64,000 nt of DNA from Kitasatospora sp. MAA4. GTDB lineage: Bacteria; Actinomycetota; Actinomycetes; Streptomycetales; Streptomycetaceae. The position numbers and the translations under genes were made by a program. Location: assembly GCF_029893355.1 (NCBI RefSeq), contig NZ_JARZAI010000008.1, positions 186,001 to 250,000 of the forward strand, in the 5' to 3' direction. Shown in pieces: positions 8,085 through 15,366 of this stretch (within the stretch, counting starts at the first letter, position 1; every line of letters starts with the position of its first letter). The notes beneath the pieces are model-generated. The model searched no databases and was not told the origin of the DNA. It saw nothing but the letters and a program-made list of their open reading frames with translations.

Positions 8085-8312
8085 CCCGCGTTGGCGTGTG
8101 GCGGGGACCACTGGTGGGTGGGGTTGCCCCTCGCACTGAGGTCCCCGACCGCGGACGGAGCGTGTCGGCGGGCCGGGATTTCGGTGTGGGGTGGGCCACT
8201 TTCGGGGGGTTCGGGGTGGTGCGGGGGTGTTGGGGTTGAGCGGGTGTGGGGGTGGTCGGGGAGATCTTTACCGGTGGTAACGGGGTGCTGAGCTGGGGGT
8301 TCGTCGAAATGG

Positions 8313-8341
8313 TTGTCACCGGGGTGGGTGCCGCCTAAGTT
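8313..8341 (+). promoter_or_regulatory. Promoter of rpf copy 2
   Basis: TTGTCA (8313-8318), a 17-base spacer and TAAGTT (8336-8341) match the boxes of copy 1. The transcript would begin a few bases before CCCAGTGC, the start of the identical leader hairpin. Confidence 0.75.
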
Positions 8342-8345
8342 CGTT

Positions 8346-8547
8346 CCCAGTGCAGCGAGCACTGCTCGGGTTCACCCCCTCTCGTACGGCCCCCTGTCCG
8401 GGGCGTGCGGGTGTGGACGGGTGGCCGGGGCGGCGGGGCGCGTCGAGGACGCGCCGGCCGTCCGTTTGGAGAGGCAAGCGGGATTTCGAGGCCCTTTTCC
8501 GGGGTCTGGTTCCGTGTGTCCGCCCGGGGATGTCGAGAGGATTTTGC
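8346..8547 (+). ncRNA. Long structured 5' leader of rpf copy 2
   Basis: The first and last thirds match the leader of copy 1 almost base for base. The middle differs in sequence but again holds hairpins: GCCCC-CTGTCC-GGGGC (8389-8404) and GGCGCGTC-GAG-GACGCGCC (8437-8455). Confidence 0.45.
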
Positions 8548-8952
8548 ATGACCTTCCGTACCGAGAACACCGCCGCCGCTGTCGCCGAGAACTCTGTGAA
8601 GGCCGGGCGTAGCCGTGGTCGTCTGCGGATGGCGCTGATGGGTGGCGTCATTGTCGCCCTGCCGGTTGCGGGTCTCGTGACGGCGACGGCGGCTTCGGCC
8701 GCGTCGACCTCCACGTGGGAGAAGGTCGCGCAGTGTGAGAGCACGGGGAACTGGAGCATCGACTCGGGTAACGGGTTCTCCGGTGGTCTGCAGTTCACCC
8801 AGTCGACGTGGGCGGCGTTCGGTGGCACCGCGTTCGCGGACAAGGCCTCGCACGCCACCGAGGCGCAGCAGATCTCGGTCGCGGAGAAGGTGCTGGCCGC
8901 TCAGGGTCCGGGTGCCTGGCCGGTCTGCTCGGTCAAGGCCGGCCTGTCCTGA
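8548..8952 (+). CDS. Secreted Rpf-like transglycosylase, copy 2
   Basis: A 134-residue precursor, identical to copy 1 except for Glu instead of Asp at about residue 18, in the signal-peptide region. The mature Rpf domain, with its catalytic glutamate in AQCESTGNWS and paired cysteines, is unchanged. The few nucleotide differences in the coding part are mostly synonymous, which points either to recent duplication or to gene conversion, given how far the middles of the two leaders have diverged. The ribosome-binding site GAGAGGA matches copy 1. The gene ends before an exceptionally strong hairpin shared with the convergent ohr gene. Confidence 0.93.
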   Translation: MTFRTENTAAAVAENSVKAGRSRGRLRMALMGGVIVALPVAGLVTATAASAASTSTWEKVAQCESTGNWSIDSGNGFSGGLQFTQSTWAAFGGTAFADKASHATEAQQISVAEKVLAAQGPGAWPVCSVKAGLS

Positions 8953-8959
8953 TCTGAAG

Positions 8960-9017
8960 CACACGTACGGCGGGCGCCCCCAGGTCAACTGACCTGGGGG
9001 CGCCCGCCGTACGTGTG
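8960..9017. terminator. 28-bp perfect-stem bidirectional terminator
   Basis: CACACGTACGGCGGGCGCCC followed by CCAGGTCA (8960-8987) is repeated exactly in reverse complement at 8990-9017 with only two bases between. It lies between the convergent rpf copy 2 and ohr genes and should stop transcription from both sides. Confidence 0.9.
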
Positions 9018-9038
9018 GATGCAGGTGCTCCACGACTA

Positions 9039-9452
9039 CTACTCGATGACGAGCACGGCCGGGATGTTGCCGCGGATGGCCTTGGAGTACGGGCAGTAGG
9101 CGTGCGCCTGCTCGACCAGGGCGCGGCCGGCGTCGGTCTGCAGGGCGTCCGGGAGCTCGACGCGCAGGGTGACGGTGAGGCCGAAGCCGTCGTCGCCGTC
9201 CTTGCCGATGCCCACCTCGGCGGTGACCGAGGCGTCCTTGGTGTCCACCTTCGCCGCGCGGCCGATCGCTCCCAGGGCGCTGGCGAAGCAGGCCGCGTAC
9301 CCGGCGGCGAACAGCTGCTCGGGGTTGGTGCCCTCGCCGTTGCCGCCCAGCGCCTGGGGGAACGCGAGCTGCAGGTCAAGCCGGCCGTCCGAGCTGACCG
9401 TGCGGCCCTCGCGGCCGTTGGCGGTGGCAACAGCGGTGTAGAGCGCGTCCAT
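9039..9452 (-). CDS. ohr: Organic hydroperoxide resistance protein (Ohr/OsmC)
   Basis: A 137-residue thiol peroxidase of the Ohr subfamily, which reduces organic hydroperoxides using lipoylated partners. MDALYTAVATANGREGRTVS is the typical N-terminus. The reactive cysteine lies in FAAGYAACFASAL and the resolving cysteine in HAYCPYSKAIRGN. Length agrees with Ohr (about 140). The ATG at 9452 is chosen; another in-frame ATG three codons upstream (9461) is possible. It is divergent from an OhrR-type MarR regulator with nested dyads in the gap, the standard ohr/ohrR arrangement in actinobacteria. Confidence 0.93.
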   Translation of the reverse strand: MDALYTAVATANGREGRTVSSDGRLDLQLAFPQALGGNGEGTNPEQLFAAGYAACFASALGAIGRAAKVDTKDASVTAEVGIGKDGDDGFGLTVTLRVELPDALQTDAGRALVEQAHAYCPYSKAIRGNIPAVLVIE

Positions 9453-9523
9453 CGGAACCATCCCATTTCGCAGAGTGTCGTGCGCTTGTCGTCGCTGCGG
9501 CCCGGTCGACCGCATGACTAGAT

Positions 9524-9559
9524 GGTTGCACACAACTGAATTGCGCGCAACCAAGTTGT
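9524..9559. promoter_or_regulatory. Nested palindromes, likely OhrR operator
   Basis: Between ohr and ohrR lie GGTTGC (9524-9529) paired with GCAACC (9547-9552), ACAACT (9532-9537) paired with AGTTGT (9554-9559), and the palindrome TTGCGCGCAA (9541-9550). MarR-type OhrR repressors bind overlapping dyads of this kind in the divergent promoter region. Confidence 0.65.
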
Positions 9560-9570
9560 ACTCTGGAGTT

Positions 9571-10086
9571 ATGGCCTCCACGACTCCGCAGTCCGCATCG
9601 CAGCTCCCCCCGTCGGCCGGCCCGGACCTCCTCCAGCTCGACATCCAGGTCTGCTTCGCGCTGCACGCCACCGCCCGCGCCTTCGACCGCGTCTACCGCC
9701 GCCTGCTGCGCGACACCGGCCTCACCTACCCCCAGTACCTGGCGATGATGGCGCTCTGGGAGCACGGCGCCATGCCGGTGAAGCAGCTCGGCGAACTGCT
9801 CCGACTCGACTCCGGCACCCTCTCCCCGCTGCTCAAGCGCCTGGACGCCGCCGGCCTGGTCCAACGCGAACGCAGCCCCCACGACGAGCGTTCGGTGATC
9901 GTCCGCCCCACCGGCGAGGGCACCGCCCTGCGCGCCCGGGCCGAGCGGGTTCCCATGGAGATCATCGCCGCCAGCGGCCTGGGCCCCGCCGAAGCCGTCG
10001 AACTGCGCACCAAACTCGAACAGCTCACCCTCGCGCTGGACGCCGCAGCGGACGGCCCTGCCGACGACCCCGCCGACGACCGCTGA
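9571..10086 (+). CDS. ohrR: MarR-family peroxide-sensing repressor OhrR
   Basis: A 171-residue MarR-family regulator. The sensor motif LLQLDIQVCFALHATARAFD (residues about 22-41) contains the single redox cysteine seen in OhrR proteins (C-F-A-L), oxidation of which releases the repressor from DNA. The winged helix follows with VKQLGELLRLDSGTLSPLLK and LVQRERSPHDERSVIVRPT. The ATG at 9571 follows GGAG at 9565. It presumably represses itself and the divergent ohr gene. The pairing and cysteine make the assignment firm. Confidence 0.92.
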   Translation: MASTTPQSASQLPPSAGPDLLQLDIQVCFALHATARAFDRVYRRLLRDTGLTYPQYLAMMALWEHGAMPVKQLGELLRLDSGTLSPLLKRLDAAGLVQRERSPHDERSVIVRPTGEGTALRARAERVPMEIIAASGLGPAEAVELRTKLEQLTLALDAAADGPADDPADDR

Positions 10087-10113
10087 GAGCCGCAAACTCG
10101 CGCGCAGGCCGGG

Positions 10114-10707
10114 TCAGTTGCCCGGGTGGGAGGCTGCCCAGCCGTGTTCGAGCAGCGCGAAGGCCTCGGCGGCGGCTCGGCGCGGTTCGGCGTGTCGCAG
10201 GATGAGGCTGCGGGCCTCAAGGGCGAAACGAGCCAGGGCGGCGCAGCTGACGTCGTCCTCGGGGGCGCCGACAGCCTCGGTGATGGCTCGCGTCAGGGCT
10301 GCTTCGTGGCGCGTCCACATGCGGTGGGCGTAGTCGTGCAGGGCGGGGGTCTCCTGCACCAGGCGGGTGAAGTCGGCGAACCGCGGGTCCGTGGCATGGA
10401 CGGCGAGCTGGGTCTGCTTCAGCAGGAGGTGCTCACGCAGCGCCTGCGGGATCGACTGGCCGGGGGTGCGGTCGCGCACGGCGGCCACGAGTGCTGCTTC
10501 AAGGTCGTCGTCCTGATCGAAGACCAGGGCTTCCTTGCCGGAGAAGTGCTTGAAGAGGGTGGTCACCGAGACATCGGCGGCGTCGGCGACGTCCTTGACG
10601 CCGACCTGGTCGTAGCCGCGCTCGAGGAAGAGTTCGAGTGCGGCGTCCGCCAGGGACTGGCGGGTCTGGGCCTTCTTGCGCTCGCGGCGCCCGGTCGGTT
10701 CGGTCAC
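10114..10707 (-). CDS. TetR-family regulator
   Basis: A 197-residue TetR-family repressor. The N-terminal helix-turn-helix spans about residues 15-60: ADAALELFLERGYDQVGVKD, then VADAADVSVTTLFKHFSGKE, the usual motif with T-L-F-K-H-F in the recognition region. The C-terminal ligand domain is unremarkable (LREHLLLKQTQLAVHATDPR). It is divergent from a FAD monooxygenase gene at 10832. The gap contains CTCCA-GTG-TGGAG (10720-10732) overlapping a TTGCAG-16-TATGGT promoter on the minus strand, a plausible operator. Probably autoregulated and controlling the monooxygenase. Confidence 0.88.
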   Translation of the reverse strand: MTEPTGRRERKKAQTRQSLADAALELFLERGYDQVGVKDVADAADVSVTTLFKHFSGKEALVFDQDDDLEAALVAAVRDRTPGQSIPQALREHLLLKQTQLAVHATDPRFADFTRLVQETPALHDYAHRMWTRHEAALTRAITEAVGAPEDDVSCAALARFALEARSLILRHAEPRRAAAEAFALLEHGWAASHPGN

Positions 10708-10719
10708 TCGCTCACCATA

Positions 10720-10732
10720 CTCCAGTGTGGAG
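10720..10732. promoter_or_regulatory. Small dyad overlapping TetR promoter
   Basis: CTCCA-GTG-TGGAG lies between minus-strand boxes TTGCAG and TATGGT (16-base spacing) ahead of the TetR start at 10707. It is a candidate TetR operator. Confidence 0.45.
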
Positions 10733-10831
10733 CGACTGCAAAAGTTGAGTCATTGCACTTATTTCGTGAGTGTGCTTTCTTGGTGATGCCGGACCTCCCG
10801 GCAGCTCACCCACCCCCCGAGGGGCACTCCC

Positions 10832-11971
10832 ATGAACTCTGCTCGTGATCCGCGCATCGCGATTGTCGGCGCCGGCCTCGGCGGCCTCACCTGCGCCCGA
10901 GTCCTGCAGCAACACGGCCGCTCCGTCACCGTCTTCGAGCGCGAGGCGTCCGCCGACGCCCGCCCGCAGGGCGGCACCCTCGACATGCATCCCGACACCG
11001 GCCAGGCCGCCCTGCGTGCGGCGGGGCTCCTCGACCGATTCCACGCCCTCGCCCGCCCCGAAGGAGACGAGTGGCGCGTGCTCGACTTCGCCACCGCCGC
11101 CCCCCTGGCGCACCAGGGGCCTTCCGCCGACGGGCCTTCCGCCGACGGGCCTTCCGCCGACGGCGGCCGGCCGGAGATCGACCGAGGCCAACTGCGCGCT
11201 CTGCTCCTGGACTCGCTCACCGAGGGCACAGTGCGGTGGGACCGCGCCGTCGGCGGGGTCACCCCGCTGGCGGACGGCACCTTCCGGCTGCTCTTCGATG
11301 ACGGCACCGCCGAGGACTTCGACCTGGTGGTCGGCGCCGACGGCGCCTGGTCGCGCGTCCGCCCGGCCCTGTCGCACGCCGCACCCCGCTACACCGGTGT
11401 CACCTTCGTCGAGACCGGATTCGACCACTGCGACACCCGTCATCCCGACCTCGCGCGGCTGGTCGGCAACGGATCGATGCTGGCGAAGGGCGCCGGCATG
11501 TCCCTGGTCGCCCAGCGCAACAGCAACGACCACATCCGCGCCTACGTCGCGCTCCGCACGCCGGAGGACTGGCACGTGGCCGCCGGTATCGACCTCGGCG
11601 ACCGGCGGGCCGTGCGGACACACCTGCTGAGGATGTTCGACGGCTGGGACGAGAGCCTGCGCTACCTCCTGAGCAACAGCGACAGCGGATTCGTCAACCG
11701 CTCCCTGTTCGTCCTGCCCGCCCCGCACACCTGGGAGCACGTTCCCGGCGTCACGCTGCTCGGCGATGCCGCGCACCTGATGCCCCCGGTCGGGCTGGGC
11801 GCCAATCTCGCCATGCTCGACGGATCCGACCTCGCCCACGCCCTCGTCGCCGAAACCGGCGTCGGCGATGCCGTCCGCGCCTACGAGAGCGTCATGCTGC
11901 CGCGCTCGATCGAGGCCGCGACGGGCAGTGCGCAGGGGCTCGACCACCTCGTTCCCGCGACGGCCCCCTGA
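10832..11971 (+). CDS. TetX-like FAD monooxygenase
   Basis: A 379-residue group A flavin monooxygenase resembling the TetX/aromatic hydroxylase branch. IAIVGAGLGGLTCARVL (residues about 9-25) binds FAD, LVVGADGAWSRVRP lies near 167, and LLGDAAHLMPPVGLGANLAM near 310 is the second FAD motif, with the P-P-x-G-x-G-A-N typical of TetX-like enzymes. An internal GPSAD tandem repeat (11117-11161) interrupts the loop before EIDRGQLRALLL. The divergent TetR gene suggests drug- or phenol-induced expression. Activity on tetracyclines is not implied; many homologues act on other compounds. Confidence 0.87.
   Translation: MNSARDPRIAIVGAGLGGLTCARVLQQHGRSVTVFEREASADARPQGGTLDMHPDTGQAALRAAGLLDRFHALARPEGDEWRVLDFATAAPLAHQGPSADGPSADGPSADGGRPEIDRGQLRALLLDSLTEGTVRWDRAVGGVTPLADGTFRLLFDDGTAEDFDLVVGADGAWSRVRPALSHAAPRYTGVTFVETGFDHCDTRHPDLARLVGNGSMLAKGAGMSLVAQRNSNDHIRAYVALRTPEDWHVAAGIDLGDRRAVRTHLLRMFDGWDESLRYLLSNSDSGFVNRSLFVLPAPHTWEHVPGVTLLGDAAHLMPPVGLGANLAMLDGSDLAHALVAETGVGDAVRAYESVMLPRSIEAATGSAQGLDHLVPATAP
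11117..11161 (+). repeat. Three 15-bp tandem repeats in monooxygenase
   Basis: The unit GGGCCTTCCGCCGAC occurs three times exactly (11117-11131, 11132-11146, 11147-11161), encoding GPSAD three times in frame. Identity at synonymous positions indicates recent slippage. Confidence 0.9.
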
Positions 11972-12050
11972 GCCGACTCCACCTCGAGCTGCGTTGCCTG
12001 GCACTGACAGGGGCAGGCACGCGCCGCCGCCCGTGTCCATACTCAAGTCC

Positions 12051-12968
12051 ATGAAGAGCAAGTCGCAGTTGGGGCGGTTCCTGAGGACGCGTCGGGCGCA
12101 ACTACAGCCGGCGGACGTCGGGTTGCCGGAGTTCGGTGAGCGGCGGCGGGTGCCGGGTCTGCGCCGGGACGAGCTCGCGCAGTTGGCCGGGGTGAGCGAG
12201 TCGTACTACACGCGGCTGGAGCAGGGGGTGTCGCGGGGCGCGTCGACGGAGGTGCTGGATGCGCTCGCCGGGGCGCTTGGCCTGGACGAGACCGAGCAGC
12301 GTCACCTGTACGACCTCGCTGCTGTCGGGCGGAAGGGCGGCAACGACCGAACCCGCAAGCCGCCGGCACCCGAGCGCATCAGCGAGACGACCCGGCAGCT
12401 CGTCGACGCCTTCGGGGACACCCCGGTCGTCGTGCTCGGCCGCCGCAGCGACGTGCTGGCGTGGAACCGCGCCGGGCATGCGCTCTTCGCCGGGCACCTC
12501 GATCCGAGGAGCCCGCAGGACCCGGCCCGGCGTCCGAACACCGCGCGGCTGGTCTTCCGGGACGCCCACACCCGCGAGCTCTACGAGGACTGGCCGAAGA
12601 AGGCCAGAGACGCGGTGGGCCGACTGCGCCTCGCCGTCGGCCGCTACCCCGACGATCCGCTGCTCGCCGCGTTGATCGGTGAACTGGTCATGCACAGCCC
12701 GGAGTTCACCGACCTGTGGTCCGAGCACCGGGTCCGCGCCTGGGACACCGCGGCCTACCGGATGCGCCATCCGCTCGTCGGACCGATGGACATCACCCAG
12801 CAGGCCATGCCGGTCCCGAACGAGCCGGGACAGCGACTCGTCGCGGTCACCGCCGCGGCGGGTTCGGCCTCGCAGGCCGCGCTGACCCTGCTCACCCAAG
12901 CCACTACCCCCGACGGACACACCCGTCCGGCAACCAGCAACCCGTCCACCCTTTCTGAACACCTGTGA
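12051..12968 (+). CDS. XRE-family regulator with MmyB-like ligand domain
   Basis: A 305-residue regulator. Residues about 5-80 form the XRE helix-turn-helix with the hallmark LRRDELAQLAGVSESYYTRL and EQG, followed by a C-terminal MmyB-like PAS-type domain (VVVLGRRSDVLAWNRAGHAL, LRLAVGRYPDDPLLAALIGE, and HPLVGPMDI). Proteins of this type regulate an adjacent oxidoreductase or hydrolase gene. Here the next gene, an OsmC protein, begins 11 bases after the stop codon and is probably co-transcribed. No divergent partner lies upstream. The start ATG at 12051 precedes the conserved KSQLGRFLRTRRAQLQP. Confidence 0.87.
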   Translation: MKSKSQLGRFLRTRRAQLQPADVGLPEFGERRRVPGLRRDELAQLAGVSESYYTRLEQGVSRGASTEVLDALAGALGLDETEQRHLYDLAAVGRKGGNDRTRKPPAPERISETTRQLVDAFGDTPVVVLGRRSDVLAWNRAGHALFAGHLDPRSPQDPARRPNTARLVFRDAHTRELYEDWPKKARDAVGRLRLAVGRYPDDPLLAALIGELVMHSPEFTDLWSEHRVRAWDTAAYRMRHPLVGPMDITQQAMPVPNEPGQRLVAVTAAAGSASQAALTLLTQATTPDGHTRPATSNPSTLSEHL

Positions 12969-12979
12969 ATGGAGACACC

Positions 12980-13402
12980 ATGTCCACGCTCTACACCACC
13001 GAAGCACTCTCGACCGGCGACGGCCGCAACGGAGAGGTCCGCACCTCCGACGGGGTGCTCGACGAACTCCTCGCGGTCCCCAAGGAGATGGGCGGCCCCG
13101 GCGGCGACAGGACCAACCCCGAGCAGCTCTTCGCCGCCGGCTACGCCGCCTGCTTCCACAACGGGATGCGCCTGATAGCAGGTCAGCAGAAGGTGAAGCT
13201 CGGTGAGTCGACCGTCAGGTCCACGGTGAGCCTGATCACCCTGGACAACGGAGGCTTCTCGCTGAAGGTCGCACTGTCCGCGCACCTGCCCGGCCTGGAC
13301 CAGGCCACCGCCGACCAGCTCGTGGAGACCACCCACCAGGTCTGCCCGTACTCCAACGCCACCCGAGGCAACATCGAGGTCACCCTCGAAGCCACCGTCT
13401 GA
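12980..13402 (+). CDS. OsmC/Ohr-family peroxiredoxin, second copy
   Basis: A 140-residue Ohr/OsmC protein. The reactive cysteine is in FAAGYAACFHNGMRLIAG and the second in HQVCPYSNATRGN, as in the ohr product 3.5 kb upstream, from which it clearly differs in sequence (STLYTTEALSTGDGRNGEV at its start). GGAGA lies six bases before the ATG at 12980. It follows an XRE regulator with 11 bases between, so its control differs from that of the OhrR-linked copy. Confidence 0.9.
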   Translation: MSTLYTTEALSTGDGRNGEVRTSDGVLDELLAVPKEMGGPGGDRTNPEQLFAAGYAACFHNGMRLIAGQQKVKLGESTVRSTVSLITLDNGGFSLKVALSAHLPGLDQATADQLVETTHQVCPYSNATRGNIEVTLEATV

Positions 13403-13502
13403 GCCCGCAGGCGGAAGCTCTACGCAACCGCCGTGGGTGGGGGAGCGTCTTCTGGATCATGTGGCGGGGGCGGATCTGCCCTGACAGAAGGGTGGGGAAT
13501 CG

Positions 13503-13964
13503 ATGGTCAACCGAGAGCGCCGGCCACGTCGCGTCGGGATCGGGTGCGGGGTCCTGGTGGGTGGGTTCGCGGTGTTCATGGGGGCGCTCTTCTGGGCCGA
13601 CGAGCGGATGTTGCAGGCGGGCTGCGGGTCGGTCGACGCCACCGACCCGATGAACTACAGCGCCGTGGCCATCCGCAACGACTCGACCGCACCGGTCGTG
13701 GTGGACCAGTGCGTGGGTGGGTACTGCGACCCGGTGACGACCTCGGTGACCCTGCAACCGGGTGACCAGGTCCCGGTGCACGCCGGTTGCGGGGTCTCCG
13801 GCGCCGCCATGACGTCGTGGCGGGTCACCACCGGCACGGGTGGACCGCTGGGGTACATCGCGGTGGACACGCCCCGCAGCACCAACGGCCTGGTCTTCCC
13901 CGTCTCGGCGGCCCAGCCCTCCCGGAGCTCGCCGGCCACCCCCGTGGGAGTTCCAGGGCCGTGA
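13503..13964 (+). CDS. Small exported/membrane protein of unknown function
   Basis: A 153-residue protein with a basic N-terminus (VNRERRPRRVG) and one membrane helix (IGCGVLVGGFAVFMGALFWA, residues about 13-32). The outer part carries cysteines in GCGSVD, DQCVGGYCD and AGCGVSG that could form disulfides, and ends in a Ser/Pro-rich tail. The length and topology suggest an anchored extracytoplasmic domain, perhaps a thin beta domain (SAVAIRNDSTAPVVVDQC). I do not recognise a family. It is convergent with the DinB-like gene, eight bases apart. Confidence 0.65.
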   Translation: MVNRERRPRRVGIGCGVLVGGFAVFMGALFWADERMLQAGCGSVDATDPMNYSAVAIRNDSTAPVVVDQCVGGYCDPVTTSVTLQPGDQVPVHAGCGVSGAAMTSWRVTTGTGGPLGYIAVDTPRSTNGLVFPVSAAQPSRSSPATPVGVPGP

Positions 13965-13971
13965 CGGGGGA

Positions 13972-14592
13972 TCAGTGCGGCTGGGCGCGGTAGAGGTCGC
14001 GGAGGAGGGCTATTTCGGCTGCGTGGTGCAGGACTTCCTGGTTGACCCACCAGATGAGGTCGAGGAAGAGGCTCTCCGGGTCGCTGCCGTGCGGGTAGCT
14101 GCTGTGGCCGACCGTGTCGAGGACGGTGTCGTCGGCCAGGAGCAGCGCTGCGCGCCAGGCTGCCGCTCCGGAGCTGAAGGCGGTGATGGCGGAGGCGGCG
14201 TCGGGGCTGACGGGGTAGTCGTCGCGGGTCAGGGAGCGGCTGCCGGCGGTGTGGTCCGCGCGGAGGGTCAGCATTTCGTTGAGGTGGTTCAGGCGCCAGG
14301 CGATGGTGGTGAAGGGGGCCGGTTCGGGGTGCGGGGCCGGGGCGGTGTCGCGTCCCCAGTCGCCGGCGCCGACCAGGAGGGTGGCCCGCGCGCCCGGTCC
14401 GTCCTTGTGCCGCCGGACCGACCAGCAGTCGGGGACGGGCTCCCAGAAGTACTCGTCGTCGGTCATCGGGCCGACCTCGACGTCGGTGCCGTTGCCGCTG
14501 TCCATGACCGGGCCCGTCATGCGGTCGGTGAGGCGTTTGGATGCGAAGTCGAACTGCTCCAGCAGCTGGATCAGGCGTGGTGGTGTCGTCAT
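13972..14592 (-). CDS. DinB/DfsB-family four-helix protein
   Basis: A 206-residue DinB-superfamily protein, a metal-binding four-helix bundle. The family pattern is visible in DCWSVRR, TTIAWRLNHLNEMLTLRADH and LIWWVNQEVLHHAAEIALLR, where the histidines N-H-L and H-H-A-A-E provide likely metal ligands. Some members are thiol-dependent S-transferases using mycothiol or bacillithiol, but most are uncharacterised. The start is the ATG at 14592, preceded on the minus strand by GGAGCTCCCTCCCG. Confidence in the family is high and in any substrate low. Confidence 0.85.
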   Translation of the reverse strand: MTTPPRLIQLLEQFDFASKRLTDRMTGPVMDSGNGTDVEVGPMTDDEYFWEPVPDCWSVRRHKDGPGARATLLVGAGDWGRDTAPAPHPEPAPFTTIAWRLNHLNEMLTLRADHTAGSRSLTRDDYPVSPDAASAITAFSSGAAAWRAALLLADDTVLDTVGHSSYPHGSDPESLFLDLIWWVNQEVLHHAAEIALLRDLYRAQPH

Positions 14593-14635
14593 CGGGAGGG
14601 AGCTCCTGGGTGAGAGGGTGGGAGGGCGGGGCTCG

Positions 14636-15289
14636 TCAAAGCTTGAGTGCGGCGGCTGACTTGGACCAGTTGGCGTGCAACTGGTCGAGGTAGGAGCGGG
14701 CCGCCGAACCCGGCGCCGTGCCGCGGGCGAAGGCCAGCATGTTGCCGGGGCCGGTGTTGTAGCCGAGGGCGAGCAGCTCGTCCTCGGTGTACGGGGCCGA
14801 GCGGTGGGCGGGGAGTTGGGCGGCCAGGTCGTGCAGGTACCAGGCGGCGGCCTCGACGGCGAGGGCGCGGTCGTCGGGTAGCTCCTCCCATGTTCGGGCG
14901 GCGAAGTCGTGGCCCTGCTTGGTCTCGTCGAACGCGGCCCGGTGCATGTTGGCGACGCCGAACGCGGCGTCCGGCTTGAGCTGTTGCCAGGCGCGCTCCA
15001 ACGCGGGGTCGTGCGGCTTGTACGACTCGTTGTAGAGGATGGCCATCAGCAACTGCGCGTCGATCCCGGCCTGTTCGGCGTACCTGCGCACCTGCGGGGC
15101 GAGCTGCGCCGGATCGTAGGCGGCGGGGGAGGGGGAGGAGGACACCGACGGAGAGGACGGAGAGGCGGAGGTGGCGGCGGACGGAGCGGACGCCCCCGAC
15201 CCCGGGCTGTGCCCGCGGCTCAGCAGCCAGAGGACCAGGACGGCGGCCAGCACGGCCAGCGCCTTCCGGTACTTCCCTGCTCCACCCAC
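14636..15289 (-). CDS. Lytic transglycosylase-like membrane protein
   Basis: A 217-residue protein with an N-terminal membrane anchor (ALAVLAAVLVLWLLSRG), a Ser/Pro-rich linker (about residues 30-57), and a lysozyme-like SLT domain. The catalytic glutamate is in AQLLMAILYNESYKPHDP, followed by AAFGVANMHRAAFD and LLALGYNTGPGNMLAFARG, which corresponds to the conserved A-Y-N-A-G-P motif. The short length and linker suggest cell-wall remodelling at the outer face of the membrane. Downstream on the same strand is the DinB-like gene, 43 bases away. Confidence 0.82.
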   Translation of the reverse strand: MGGAGKYRKALAVLAAVLVLWLLSRGHSPGSGASAPSAATSASPSSPSVSSSPSPAAYDPAQLAPQVRRYAEQAGIDAQLLMAILYNESYKPHDPALERAWQQLKPDAAFGVANMHRAAFDETKQGHDFAARTWEELPDDRALAVEAAAWYLHDLAAQLPAHRSAPYTEDELLALGYNTGPGNMLAFARGTAPGSAARSYLDQLHANWSKSAAALKL

Positions 15290-15366
15290 CGCGCGCCTCC
15301 TCCTCGTCGTCCGTCAGCTGCCATCCTGCCTGATGCGCACGCCGTGGGTGGCTCGGTTGTTCGCGC

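Larger units (their letters stand above)
8096..8952 (+). repeat. Rpf module, direct repeat copy 2
   Basis: This is the second copy of the block at 6436-7289, in the same orientation, beginning 11 bases after the SRPBCC stop codon. It has a longer G-rich far-upstream stretch (8200-8260) than copy 1. The two copies could recombine and delete the SRPBCC gene between them. Confidence 0.9.

Noticed and set aside
13403..13502. Possible regulatory RNA in the G-rich gap after the second OsmC gene
   Set aside because: No stable paired structure or conserved motif could be seen in 100 bases.
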